In this document: positions 26,072-33,924 of the stretch, in pieces
How the letters are laid out: each line of letters opens with the position of its first letter
Numbering within the stretch: position 1 is the first letter of the stretch
The notes under the pieces: model-generated
The model's input: the letters and a program-made list of their open reading frames with translations, nothing else
What the model was told of the DNA's origin: nothing
Databases searched by the model: none
Translations under genes and position numbers: made by a program
Source: Armatimonadota bacterium
GTDB lineage: Bacteria; Armatimonadota; JAAZEB01
Reading direction: 5' to 3'
NCBI GenBank assembly: GCA_012512265.1
Contig: JAAZEM010000139.1
Location: forward strand, 47,365 to 111,364
DNA: 64,000 nucleotides

Positions 26072-26866
26072 ATGCTGATCATCGGTGAGCGGTTGAATAG
26101 CACCCGCAAGAGTGTCGGCGAGGCGGTGAAGGCACGCGATACGCAGTTCGTCCGCGAGGAAGCGGTGCGGCAGGCGGAAGCCGGCGCGCATTTCCTCGAC
26201 TGCAACGCTGCGGTCGTGGGCGTCGAAGCCGAGCCGGAGGCTCTCGTATGGCTGGTGGAGACGTGCCAGGAGGCTACCGGGTTGCCCTGTGCCATCGACT
26301 CGCCGAACTCGGCGGCGCTGGAGGCCGCGCTGAAAGTTCACAAGGGCCAGGCGGTCATCAACTCCATCACTGCCGAGCGCGAGAAATTCGCGCGCATTCT
26401 GCCGCTCGTGACGGAGCACCAGGCGAAGGTGGTGGCGCTCTGCATGGGGGATGAGGGCATCCCCCAGACGGCCCAGGCGCGGATTCAGGCGGCCGAGTTC
26501 CTGATGGAGAACCTCACGGCGGCAGGAGTGATGCCTGACCAGATCTATCTCGACCCGCTCGTCTACCCGGTGAGCACCAACAGCCACGCAGGACTGGATG
26601 TCTTGGAGACGATCCGCCATATCCACGCGACGCACCCAGGCGTCCACACGATCTGCGGTCTCAGCAACGTCTCCTATGGGCTGCCGGCGCGCAAGAACCT
26701 CAACCGCGCGTTTCTGGTGCTCTGCATGGGCGCGGGGCTGGATGCGGTGATTGCCGACCCGCTTGATGAGGCGCTGATGGCGCTTGTCTACGCGAGCGAA
26801 GCGCTCCTGGATCGGGATGAGTATTGCGCCAACTACCTTTCGCTGGCGCGCCAGGGAAAGCTTTAG
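26072..26866 (+). CDS. methyltetrahydrofolate:corrinoid methyltransferase (AcsE/MetH pterin-domain type)
   Basis: 264 aa TIM barrel from the ATG at 26072 (MLIIGERLNSTRKSV), which has GGGAGGT upstream; the track start adds 11 unlikely residues. GERLNSTRK, HFLDCNAAVVG, CAIDSPNSAALEAAL, VINSITAE, DPLVYPVST and GLSNVSYGLPAR are the pterin-binding motifs of AcsE and of the methyl-THF domain of methionine synthase. The length matches the 262-aa Moorella AcsE. It moves a methyl group between tetrahydrofolate and a corrinoid protein, most likely the product encoded 370 bp upstream. The next gene is formate-THF ligase, so the folate link is strong. Confidence 0.92.
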   Translation: MLIIGERLNSTRKSVGEAVKARDTQFVREEAVRQAEAGAHFLDCNAAVVGVEAEPEALVWLVETCQEATGLPCAIDSPNSAALEAALKVHKGQAVINSITAEREKFARILPLVTEHQAKVVALCMGDEGIPQTAQARIQAAEFLMENLTAAGVMPDQIYLDPLVYPVSTNSHAGLDVLETIRHIHATHPGVHTICGLSNVSYGLPARKNLNRAFLVLCMGAGLDAVIADPLDEALMALVYASEALLDRDEYCANYLSLARQGKL

Positions 26867-26891
26867 TCACACGCGACATCGGAGGAACACG

Positions 26892-28559
26892 ATGGCCGAT
26901 GATCTTTCCATCGCCCGGGCGGCCGTGCTGCGGCCGGTGACCGAGGTGGCTGCATGCCTGGGCTTGCGCCCGGACGAGCTGGAGCTCTACGGCGAGCACA
27001 AGGCGAAGATCAAACCGGAGGCGCTGGCGCGCCGCGCCGACGCGCCAATGGGCAAGCTGCTTCTCGTCACTGCCATGACGCCGACGCCCGCCGGGGAGGG
27101 AAAGACCACTCTCGCAATTGGCCTGGCCCAAGGCCTGGCGCGCATCGGGCAGCGCGCGTGTGTCGCCCTGCGCGAGCCCTCGCTCGGGCCGGTTTTTGGC
27201 GTGAAGGGCGGCGCCACGGGAGGGGGCTATGCCCAGGTGCTCCCGATGGAGGAGATCAACCTCCATTTCACCGGCGATATCCATGCCGTGACGACGGCGC
27301 ACAACCTTCTCGCCGCCCTGGCTGATAACGCCTTGCACCAGGGCACGGGGCCCGATCTGGACCCCCGACGCATCGCGTTCCCGCGTGTGCTCGACCTGTG
27401 TGATCGCGCCCTGCGTCATGTCGTGCTTGGACTGGGCGGTCCTGCCGACGGCGTGCCTCGCCAGGGGGGCTTCGAGATCACGGCGGCCTCGGAGGTGATG
27501 GCGATCCTGGCCCTGGCCAGCGGCTTGCAGGATCTGCGCGAGCGCCTGGGGCGGATCGTTATCGGCTACACCACCGCCGGCACGCCGGTCACCGCCGCTG
27601 AGATCGAGGCGACGGGTGCCATGCTCGCCGTCCTCCGCGATGCGCTCAAGCCGAACCTGGTGCAGACGATTGAGGGCGGGCCGGCGTTCATCCATGCCGG
27701 CCCCTTCGGCAACGTGGGCCCCGGGGTGAGCAGCCTGATGGCGACGCGCCTCGGCTTGCAGACCGCGGATTACTGTGTCACCGAGGCGGGCTTTGGATCC
27801 GAGTTGGGCGCGGAGAAGTTCTTCGATATCAAGTGCCGCTGCGGTGGGTTGACGCCGAACGCGGCGCTGGTCAGCGCCACCATCCGCGCCCTAAAGTACC
27901 AGGCGGGGAAGCCGCTTGCCGCGCTGGCGGAGCCGGATGTGGACGCGGTGAGAGCGGGCTTGGCCAACCTGGAAAAACACGTAGAGAACGTGCAGGCCTT
28001 CGGCGTTCCCGTGGGCGTGGCCCTCAATCGCTTCACCACTGATACGCGCGAGGAGATCGACGCGGTGTTCGAGGCGATGGCGCGCCGAGACGTGCCCGTC
28101 GCCCTCGCCGATGTGTGGGCCAGGGGCGGCGAGGGAGGACGCGACATTGCCAAGATGATGGTGGATCTCGCCGAGCAGCCGTCCGGCTACCGTCCTCTCT
28201 ACGACCTGGAGGAGCCCGTGCGCGCCAAGATCGAGAAGATCGTGACGCGCATGTATGGTGCCGACGGCGTGGAGTACTCGCGTGAAGCGGAGAAGCGCCT
28301 GCTGGAGATTGAGGCGCACGGCTACGGCAACCTCGCCATCTGCATGGCAAAGACGCAGAACTCCCTCTCGGATCAGGCGGCGCTGCGCGGGCGCCCGACC
28401 GGGTTCAAGGTGACCGTGCGCGATATGAAGGTGTTTGCCGGCGCCGGCTACATTGTCGTCTACGCGGGGAATATCCTGACGATGCCCGGCTTGCCACAGG
28501 TGCCCGCGGCTACCCGCATCAACGTGAACGAGGAGTGGGGCATCGAGGGGCTCTTCTGA
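26892..28559 (+). CDS. fhs: formate-tetrahydrofolate ligase
   Basis: ATP-dependent formation of 10-formyl-THF from formate. 555 aa from the ATG at 26892 with GGAGGAAC upstream. The ATP loop is MTPTPAGEGKTT (~56-67); LREPSLGPVFGVKGGATGGG, split by the family core, and the EAGFGSELGAEKF block are signatures. 25 bp after the methyltransferase, so cotranscribed. In acetogens this enzyme starts the methyl branch of the Wood-Ljungdahl pathway; in other bacteria it feeds purine synthesis. No fold, acs or cooS gene is in the window. Confidence 0.96.
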   Translation: MADDLSIARAAVLRPVTEVAACLGLRPDELELYGEHKAKIKPEALARRADAPMGKLLLVTAMTPTPAGEGKTTLAIGLAQGLARIGQRACVALREPSLGPVFGVKGGATGGGYAQVLPMEEINLHFTGDIHAVTTAHNLLAALADNALHQGTGPDLDPRRIAFPRVLDLCDRALRHVVLGLGGPADGVPRQGGFEITAASEVMAILALASGLQDLRERLGRIVIGYTTAGTPVTAAEIEATGAMLAVLRDALKPNLVQTIEGGPAFIHAGPFGNVGPGVSSLMATRLGLQTADYCVTEAGFGSELGAEKFFDIKCRCGGLTPNAALVSATIRALKYQAGKPLAALAEPDVDAVRAGLANLEKHVENVQAFGVPVGVALNRFTTDTREEIDAVFEAMARRDVPVALADVWARGGEGGRDIAKMMVDLAEQPSGYRPLYDLEEPVRAKIEKIVTRMYGADGVEYSREAEKRLLEIEAHGYGNLAICMAKTQNSLSDQAALRGRPTGFKVTVRDMKVFAGAGYIVVYAGNILTMPGLPQVPAATRINVNEEWGIEGLF

Positions 28560-28608
28560 CCGGCGTGTTCGCCTGAGACCCCGGCATACTTCCAGGGAAG
28601 GATGCTGA

Positions 28609-28640
28609 ACCACAGGGTTGCGTGTCGGGTCCTCTGTGGT
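28609..28640 (+). terminator. stem-loop after fhs
   Basis: ACCACAGGG (28609-28617) pairs with CCTCTGTGGT (28631-28640) through a 9-bp stem with one bulge. It shares the TCCTCTGTGG arm with the stem-loop at 16863-16920. No T-run follows. Confidence 0.4.
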
Positions 28641-28891
28641 GTGGCGGGCGTTCGGGCCCGCGATGAATCGGGTGTTGAGCACCTTACCAGGGGTGTGACG
28701 CCTGGCCGTTGGTGCCCGTCGCTGCCATGCGCCTGGCGAGTTCCGGCAGGCGCACGTCACGATCACCACGACTGGAAGCATCGGAACAGGGGCGGAGTTT
28801 GAGCGTATCGCGTGAGGGGGACAAGCACGCAACACGGGTAGGCCGGCGGAAGCCTAGTACGAAGGGGCCGCTCGTCGGCATCAAGGGCGGG

Positions 28892-29749
28892 ATGAGCGAC
28901 TTCAACGATGCATCGGAGTGCCGGCTCTCGCTGCGCCTGCGGGCTCCGGAGGGCATGCTCTCGGCGGACCAGCTGATGGTCCTGGGCGATGTCGTTCGGC
29001 GGCACGGGATCGGTTTCGTCCGGATCGTGGGGCGCAGTGGCCTGGAGGTGCCTGGGATCGCCTGCGAGGAGATCCAGACAGCCAAGGCGCTTCTCGAGGC
29101 CAGCGGCCTGGGGACCGCGAGCGAGGGTGGGGCGGGGAGCTCGCTCTCCGTCTGCTCCGGGCAGGGCCGGTGTGTCAGCTACTTTGTGGATGCGGGCACC
29201 CTGGCGATGGCGCTAAGCGGGCTTCTCGAGAGCGAAGCGATGCCGATGCCCGTGCGCGTTGCAATCTCGGGGTGTGCCGAGGCATGCAGCTGCCCCCAGA
29301 CCGCCGACATTGGATTTGTCGGCATCGTCGAGCCGATCCTCGTCCGGGCGGAGTGCCTGGGGGATGGCGCGTGCGTCGGGGCATGCAAGGAGGGGGCGCT
29401 CATCATGCGCCGCGGCCTGCCACGGCGCGACCCCCAGCGGTGCAACTTCTGCGGCGATTGTGTAGCGGCGTGTGGTTTCAATGCGTTGCGCCCGGCTCGC
29501 GTCGGCTATACGGTTTACGTGGGCGGGAAGGCAGGCCGTCGGCCTTGCCTGGGGGCGGAGCTCGCGCGCTTTGTCCCTGAGGAGGATGCCCCCGAGGTGG
29601 CCGCGCGCGTGATCGGCTTTGTGAGCGAGCGAGCTCGGCCCCGCGAGACCTTTGGCGCTGTGCTTCGCCGCATTGGCCTCGACGCGCTCCGCAGTTACGC
29701 CATCACTCGCCCATCCCAGCGCACCCGCCCCCAGGAGATGACGCCATGA
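28892..29749 (+). CDS. siroheme-[4Fe-4S] sulfite/nitrite reductase-like protein with ferredoxin domain
   Basis: 285 aa from the ATG at 28892; a TTG at 28799 with AGGGG upstream would add 31 residues (ending GPLVGIKGG) and is a serious alternative. The coupled siroheme/[4Fe-4S] motif is C88-x5-C94 and C128-x3-C132 (VCSGQGRC, SGCAEAC). A ferredoxin-like insert follows: CLGDGACVGAC (C155, C161, C165) and CNFCGDCVAAC (C184, C187, C190, C194). In the first motif the second Cys is an Asp. The small size resembles anaerobic low-molecular-weight sulfite reductases. Its ATGA overlap with the UroD-fold gene ties it to the C1 module, where it might act in redox activation of the corrinoid; that is inference. 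Confidence 0.85.
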   Translation: MSDFNDASECRLSLRLRAPEGMLSADQLMVLGDVVRRHGIGFVRIVGRSGLEVPGIACEEIQTAKALLEASGLGTASEGGAGSSLSVCSGQGRCVSYFVDAGTLAMALSGLLESEAMPMPVRVAISGCAEACSCPQTADIGFVGIVEPILVRAECLGDGACVGACKEGALIMRRGLPRRDPQRCNFCGDCVAACGFNALRPARVGYTVYVGGKAGRRPCLGAELARFVPEEDAPEVAARVIGFVSERARPRETFGAVLRRIGLDALRSYAITRPSQRTRPQEMTP

Positions 29750-30897
29750 CATCCCGCGAGCGAATCCTGACTACCCTGCGGCACCAGGAGCCGGATCGCG
29801 TACCGTTTGATCTGGGCTCTACCAAGGTGACCGGAATCCACCGCATTGCCTATGAGCGCCTGCGTCCGGCTCTCGGCCTGGCGCCGCGCGAAGCGGCAAT
29901 CAGCGACCTTACCCAACAGCTTGCCGCTGTCGATGAAGACCTCCTTCAGGCCCTGCGCGTCGATACGCGCGGCGTGGCCAGTGGCGACCCTTCCGGCTGG
30001 AGACTGTGCATCCGGGAGGAGGGCCGCTACCGCACCTTCACCGACGCCTGGGGATTGCCCCGCCGCATGCCCCGCGACGGCTGGTATTACGATCTTTGCG
30101 GTCACCCCCTCGCCGAGGCCACGTCGCCCGAGGAGATCCGGCGCTATCCCTGGCCGGACCCGCAGGACCCGGCGCGGTTCGCGGGCCTGCGTGCGCGCGC
30201 CCAGGCGGCGCGCGACACCGGGTGCGCCGTGATCCTCGGTGGCGTCTGCGCGGGGCTTACCGAGATGTGCCTCTGGCTCCGTGGCTTCGAGCGCTTCTTC
30301 ACCGATCTCGTTGCCGACCGGCCGATGGCCGAAGCGATGCTCGATCTCATCCTGGAAACGAAGCTGCGCTATTGGGAGCGCGCCCTGGCCGAAGTGGGCG
30401 ACCTGGTGGATATCGCGATGGAGGGGGACGACCTGGGGATGCAACAGTGCCTGCTGATGAACCCGCGCGTTTACCGCGAGGTGGTGAAGCCCCGCCAGGC
30501 GCAGCTCTTCGCCCACATCAAGAAGCAGGCGCCCGTCTTCGTCTTCTACCACACCTGTGGTAGTGTCGTCGAGATTCTCCCGGACCTGATCGAGGTGGGC
30601 GTGGATATCCTCAACCCGGTGCAGGTGAGCGCGGCTGGCATGGACACCCGGCGGCTCAAGGCGGAGTTCGGGCGCGATATCGTCTTCTGGGGCGGTGGAG
30701 TGGATACCCAGCGTATTCTGCCACATGGCACGCCGCAGGAGGTTCGCGATGAGGTGCGCCGGCGCATCGATGACCTCGCTCCCGGCGGCGGTTTCGTCTT
30801 CAACACCGTCCACAACATCCAGGCCGATGTGCCCCCAGAGAACATCCTGGCGATGTGGGAGACGTTGCAGGAGTATGGCGTCGGGAAAGCCGAATGA
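29746..30897 (+). CDS. UroD-fold methyltransferase (MtaA/uroporphyrinogen decarboxylase-like)
   Basis: 383 aa. The start DRVPFDLGS, the middle LRGFERFFTDLVADRPMAEAMLD, and the zinc-binding HxC (H269-T-C271 in FYHTCGSVVEILPDLIEVGVD, split) are typical of corrinoid-linked methyltransferases of the uroporphyrinogen decarboxylase family, not of true HemE, whose N-terminal arginine motif is absent. ILNPVQVSAAGMD and FWGGGVDTQ complete the barrel. It would move methyl groups from a small donor to the corrinoid protein, or from it to a thiol. Its ATG overlaps the preceding stop (ATGA). Confidence 0.88.
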   Translation: MTSRERILTTLRHQEPDRVPFDLGSTKVTGIHRIAYERLRPALGLAPREAAISDLTQQLAAVDEDLLQALRVDTRGVASGDPSGWRLCIREEGRYRTFTDAWGLPRRMPRDGWYYDLCGHPLAEATSPEEIRRYPWPDPQDPARFAGLRARAQAARDTGCAVILGGVCAGLTEMCLWLRGFERFFTDLVADRPMAEAMLDLILETKLRYWERALAEVGDLVDIAMEGDDLGMQQCLLMNPRVYREVVKPRQAQLFAHIKKQAPVFVFYHTCGSVVEILPDLIEVGVDILNPVQVSAAGMDTRRLKAEFGRDIVFWGGGVDTQRILPHGTPQEVRDEVRRRIDDLAPGGGFVFNTVHNIQADVPPENILAMWETLQEYGVGKAE

Positions 30898-31103
30898 TCC
30901 TCCTGGAGCGGGGGCTGCGCCCTCCCCAATTGCGGGCTGCCCTCGCGGCGGCTATTCCACTCGGGAAGGCTGGAAGTGCCTTTGTACGAGAGGGATCCCG
31001 TCGAGCACCATGAGAGGAGGACGGGAGCTGCACGGATTCTCCATGCGCGCCCTCCCCGCAGGTGGGGGAGAGCGACGGGGTTCTCCTGCACCCCTGAATC
31101 TCT

Positions 31104-31583
31104 ATGAGCAAGCATTCCCTTCAGGTGCGCGCGCGGCGCGCCGGCATATGGCCATGCCTGCGGTGCGTGGCCGTTCTCATCGGAGCCCTGCTCGCCGGAT
31201 GTGGCGGGGGAGGGGGCGATGAGCAGAAGGCAGATTACGACCCGCCCCGGATCGTCTGGGCGCGGTTCGAGCCCTCCTCGTTGGGCGATATCGGGGGCAC
31301 GGCGCGGATCATCGCCCTGGTGACCGATGCCTCCGGCGTGGCGTGGGTCCGGGCAACGCTCACCCGCCCGGATGGGTCGCAGGCGGTCCATGACATGACC
31401 TGGAACCAGGCGGGCTACTACGAGGTCTCGATCCAGGTGCCCGCTAACCTCAGCAGTGCCGATCAACGCTATTATGCGTCGATTAGCGCCGCGGATACCA
31501 GGGGAATCGCCAGCCAGGCCGTGTCGATCAGCCCGCTCACCGTCCGTAGCGATTCCGCTCCGCCTCCGCCCCCGAAACTCTAG
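31104..31583 (+). CDS. lipoprotein with an immunoglobulin-like domain
   Basis: 159 aa. A type II signal ends LIGALLAGCGGGGGDEQ, so Cys ~33 is probably lipidated. Residues ~45-145 look like one beta-sandwich domain (RIIALVTDASGVAWVRATL, YYEVSIQV, RYYASISAADTRGIAS), the usual pattern for extracellular Ig-like domains. The end is proline-rich. It converges with the next gene, whose stop is 3 bp away. No specific function is known. Confidence 0.75.
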   Translation: MSKHSLQVRARRAGIWPCLRCVAVLIGALLAGCGGGGGDEQKADYDPPRIVWARFEPSSLGDIGGTARIIALVTDASGVAWVRATLTRPDGSQAVHDMTWNQAGYYEVSIQVPANLSSADQRYYASISAADTRGIASQAVSISPLTVRSDSAPPPPPKL

Positions 31584-31586
31584 CGG

Positions 31587-32327
31587 TCAGGTGGTGGCCC
31601 AGCGCGCGAACAGCTCTTCGAAGCGGGTGCAGCCGGCCGTGCGCGCGGCTTCGAGGAACTCAGCCGCGCGCTCCGAGACAGCCGCCCACCGCTCTGGCAC
31701 GGCGTCCACGGTGAAAGAATCGGTCGCCTCGTTCCAACGGCAGATCTGTTGGTGGCTCATGGCGCCCGGGGTGCCGGTGGCCGCATAGACGGCACAGACG
31801 CGGCGCCGGTAGCCCGTCAGGGTGCGGTCGAGGCGCAGGAACGCCACCAGGTCAATCGCGGCGAACTCCTTCTCTCCCAGGCCGATGGATGGCCCGCACA
31901 GCGTCATCCGTAGCTCTTCTAGCGTGTCGGCGTGGATGCACGAGGCTGCCTGCACGCCGGGGGCGGCTGCGGCCTCGAAAAAGCCTCGCGCCGCGCCTCC
32001 CCAAAGGTAGGCATACCAGGGACCGGAGCCGATCTCGTGCGCCAGAAGGCACGTGTCCGGCGGCACGCTCCGGGGCGGGCCATCTGGCACGGTGACAATG
32101 CGCCTGCCCGGCGGGATGAAGGAGAGAAGCGCGGCCAGCACCGTCGTCTTCCCGGCGTTGCCAGGCCGGGCCGCGGTGAGCAGGGATGCGCCCGATGCCA
32201 CCGCGCCCGCCAGAAGCGAGGCCACCGGCAGATCCACGGTGTTGGCATCCACCAGGTCGAGCAGGCTGAGCATTCGGCCTCCCCGCTGGCTGAGCCCTAG
32301 GATCTCTCTCAAGTTGTGGTTGCGCAT
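31587..32327 (-). CDS. P-loop ATPase resembling type II/IV secretion ATPases (CpaF/VirB11-like), short form
   Basis: 246 aa. Walker A is ARPGNAGKTTVLAALL (~55-68). ASCIHADTLEEL resembles the TIHANSxxDAL histidine box of CpaF/VirB11 and PilT ATPases, and LVAFLRLDR sits where their late strand lies. Missing are the N-terminal hexamer domain and a clear Walker B DE, so this is a reduced or degenerate member. Two prepilin-like genes occur in the window but are 25 kb away. Alternatively it is an unrelated AAA-like NTPase. Confidence 0.6.
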   Translation of the reverse strand: MRNHNLREILGLSQRGGRMLSLLDLVDANTVDLPVASLLAGAVASGASLLTAARPGNAGKTTVLAALLSFIPPGRRIVTVPDGPPRSVPPDTCLLAHEIGSGPWYAYLWGGAARGFFEAAAAPGVQAASCIHADTLEELRMTLCGPSIGLGEKEFAAIDLVAFLRLDRTLTGYRRRVCAVYAATGTPGAMSHQQICRWNEATDSFTVDAVPERWAAVSERAAEFLEAARTAGCTRFEELFARWATT

Positions 32328-32432
32328 GGCTGCGGGTGGAGCGCGGGAGCCGCGGAAACGGTTTTCTCGCCGCGGCCTCCCGCGACTCCCGGCCTCCTCT
32401 CGGAAATCATCTTGATAGGGGACGCGCTCGCG

Positions 32433-33791
32433 CTATGAGCCCGGCGCGCAGGTGGCCGCGACCTTCGCGGCTTCTTCCTTCCACTTCTCGGGCGCCGCGG
32501 CAAACGGAACCGTCACAATCCGGTAGCGCAGCTCCTCATCCGCCGGAACGGTGCCCTTCATGAACGTCCTCAGGTAGTGCTTCCGGTAGCGCTCAGGCTG
32601 GTCCCAATAGAGGGTGGACCAGGGCTGGGCCTCCGGCACTTCGAGGACGTAGGTCACCGCGCCCTTCCCGCTCAGGGGATCGTAGATAGCGGACCACTTC
32701 GTGGGCTTGTCGAGCAACAGCTTCTTGCTGTCCGTGAAGGCGCCTTCCACCCGGGTGCCATCCGGCAGCTCGGCCAGGTATTCAGTGGCGGTGTGCGTCC
32801 ACGGGTGCATGAAGTGGTAGATGAGGTCGACCTTCGTCGGCTCGTCCGCCTTCATGACCACTTCTTCCCAGATGCGGTTGTTCGCAACGGTAATCGTCGT
32901 CTTGTAGCGGAGCGCGCGCACCTTCGATTCCTTGCGGAGGACGATCTCGCGACACCGGTAGGAAGCCTTGGGCTCGGCGATTGGCTTGCCATCCACCTCC
33001 AGCGCGAGAGAAAGCACCTCTTCGTTTTCGTTCTCGGTGTGCCCGCTGCCGATGAAGCCAACCCCCGGGAAGGACGCGACTGTGCCGTAGTGGGAACCCC
33101 ACCGGTCATGGCAGAGGCGGGTGCCCTGGTAATCGATTCGGTAGAGCGTCCAGAAGGAGCGGCTCTCGAAGCGCACCTGGAGGTCGCCGACATCGGCCAC
33201 TACCTCGGCCGGCCAGTCGTTTTTCACGGCCGGCTGATGTTTCTTCAGGATCACGTCATCCACCAGAACCTTTGCCTGGCAATTGCCGCTCTTTTCGTAG
33301 AAGGAGAAGCGAATGCAGATACTCGCCGTGCCTTCCGGAAGCGGATTGGCCGAGCCTTTGCCAAACTCGCCCCGGACTCGCTTCCAATCGTGCGGCGCCG
33401 ATTTGGTGTTGAGGCCGTAGAAGGCAATCTGGCGCAGCGCCTTCCCGGCGGCGTCGTAGCAGTACATGGAGAAAGCGAAGACGCCGTTCTTGATCTCCTC
33501 GTTCTTCAGGAGGGCGGTCACCTCATAGGCGGCATCGGCCTCCAGCGCCTTGCCAAGCTCCAGCTTCTCGGTTTCGACGCCGAGGATCTTCCCGTCCGGG
33601 TGCAGCTCGAGCACCTTGCCGCGCTCGCCGCCTGCATCCACGATGGCCGCCAGCGAGGGATCCCCAGGGCGAAAGACCCAACCCGACATCTCCTTATCAA
33701 AGCCGGGGTTGGGAAGCAGGCCGGCATCCTTCTCAGCGGCGCCAGCCGCGGTGGTCGTGATGGCCAAAAGGAATAGAAGCAGCACTCGCAT
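32433..33791 (-). CDS. secreted protein with N-terminal carbohydrate-binding-like domain
   Basis: 452 aa with a signal peptide (MRVLLLFLLAITTTAAGAA). Residues ~25-185 read like a jelly-roll CBM4/9-type domain: LLPNPGFDKEMSGWVF at the start, ALLKNEEIKNG, SICIRFSFYEKSGN and VLVDDVILKK at the end. The C-terminal ~260 residues are beta-rich and aromatic (GSHYGTVASFPGVGFIG, YHFMHPWTHTATEYLAELP) and may form a lectin-like or inactive glycosidase-like sandwich. Exported sugar-binding or -processing protein; I do not recognise the second domain. Confidence 0.65.
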   Translation of the reverse strand: MRVLLLFLLAITTTAAGAAEKDAGLLPNPGFDKEMSGWVFRPGDPSLAAIVDAGGERGKVLELHPDGKILGVETEKLELGKALEADAAYEVTALLKNEEIKNGVFAFSMYCYDAAGKALRQIAFYGLNTKSAPHDWKRVRGEFGKGSANPLPEGTASICIRFSFYEKSGNCQAKVLVDDVILKKHQPAVKNDWPAEVVADVGDLQVRFESRSFWTLYRIDYQGTRLCHDRWGSHYGTVASFPGVGFIGSGHTENENEEVLSLALEVDGKPIAEPKASYRCREIVLRKESKVRALRYKTTITVANNRIWEEVVMKADEPTKVDLIYHFMHPWTHTATEYLAELPDGTRVEGAFTDSKKLLLDKPTKWSAIYDPLSGKGAVTYVLEVPEAQPWSTLYWDQPERYRKHYLRTFMKGTVPADEELRYRIVTVPFAAAPEKWKEEAAKVAATCAPGS

Positions 33792-33924
33792 GGTGTCTCT
33801 CTCTGTGAAAACGGCGCCGAATGGCGCTCTCTTGGCGAGTCTATTCCAGGCTGGCCTGGCGAACTCCTCGTGGGATGCCGTCTGTGGAAGAGGCGAGCGC
33901 GAGGGGTTCGTAAGGGAAACGCCG

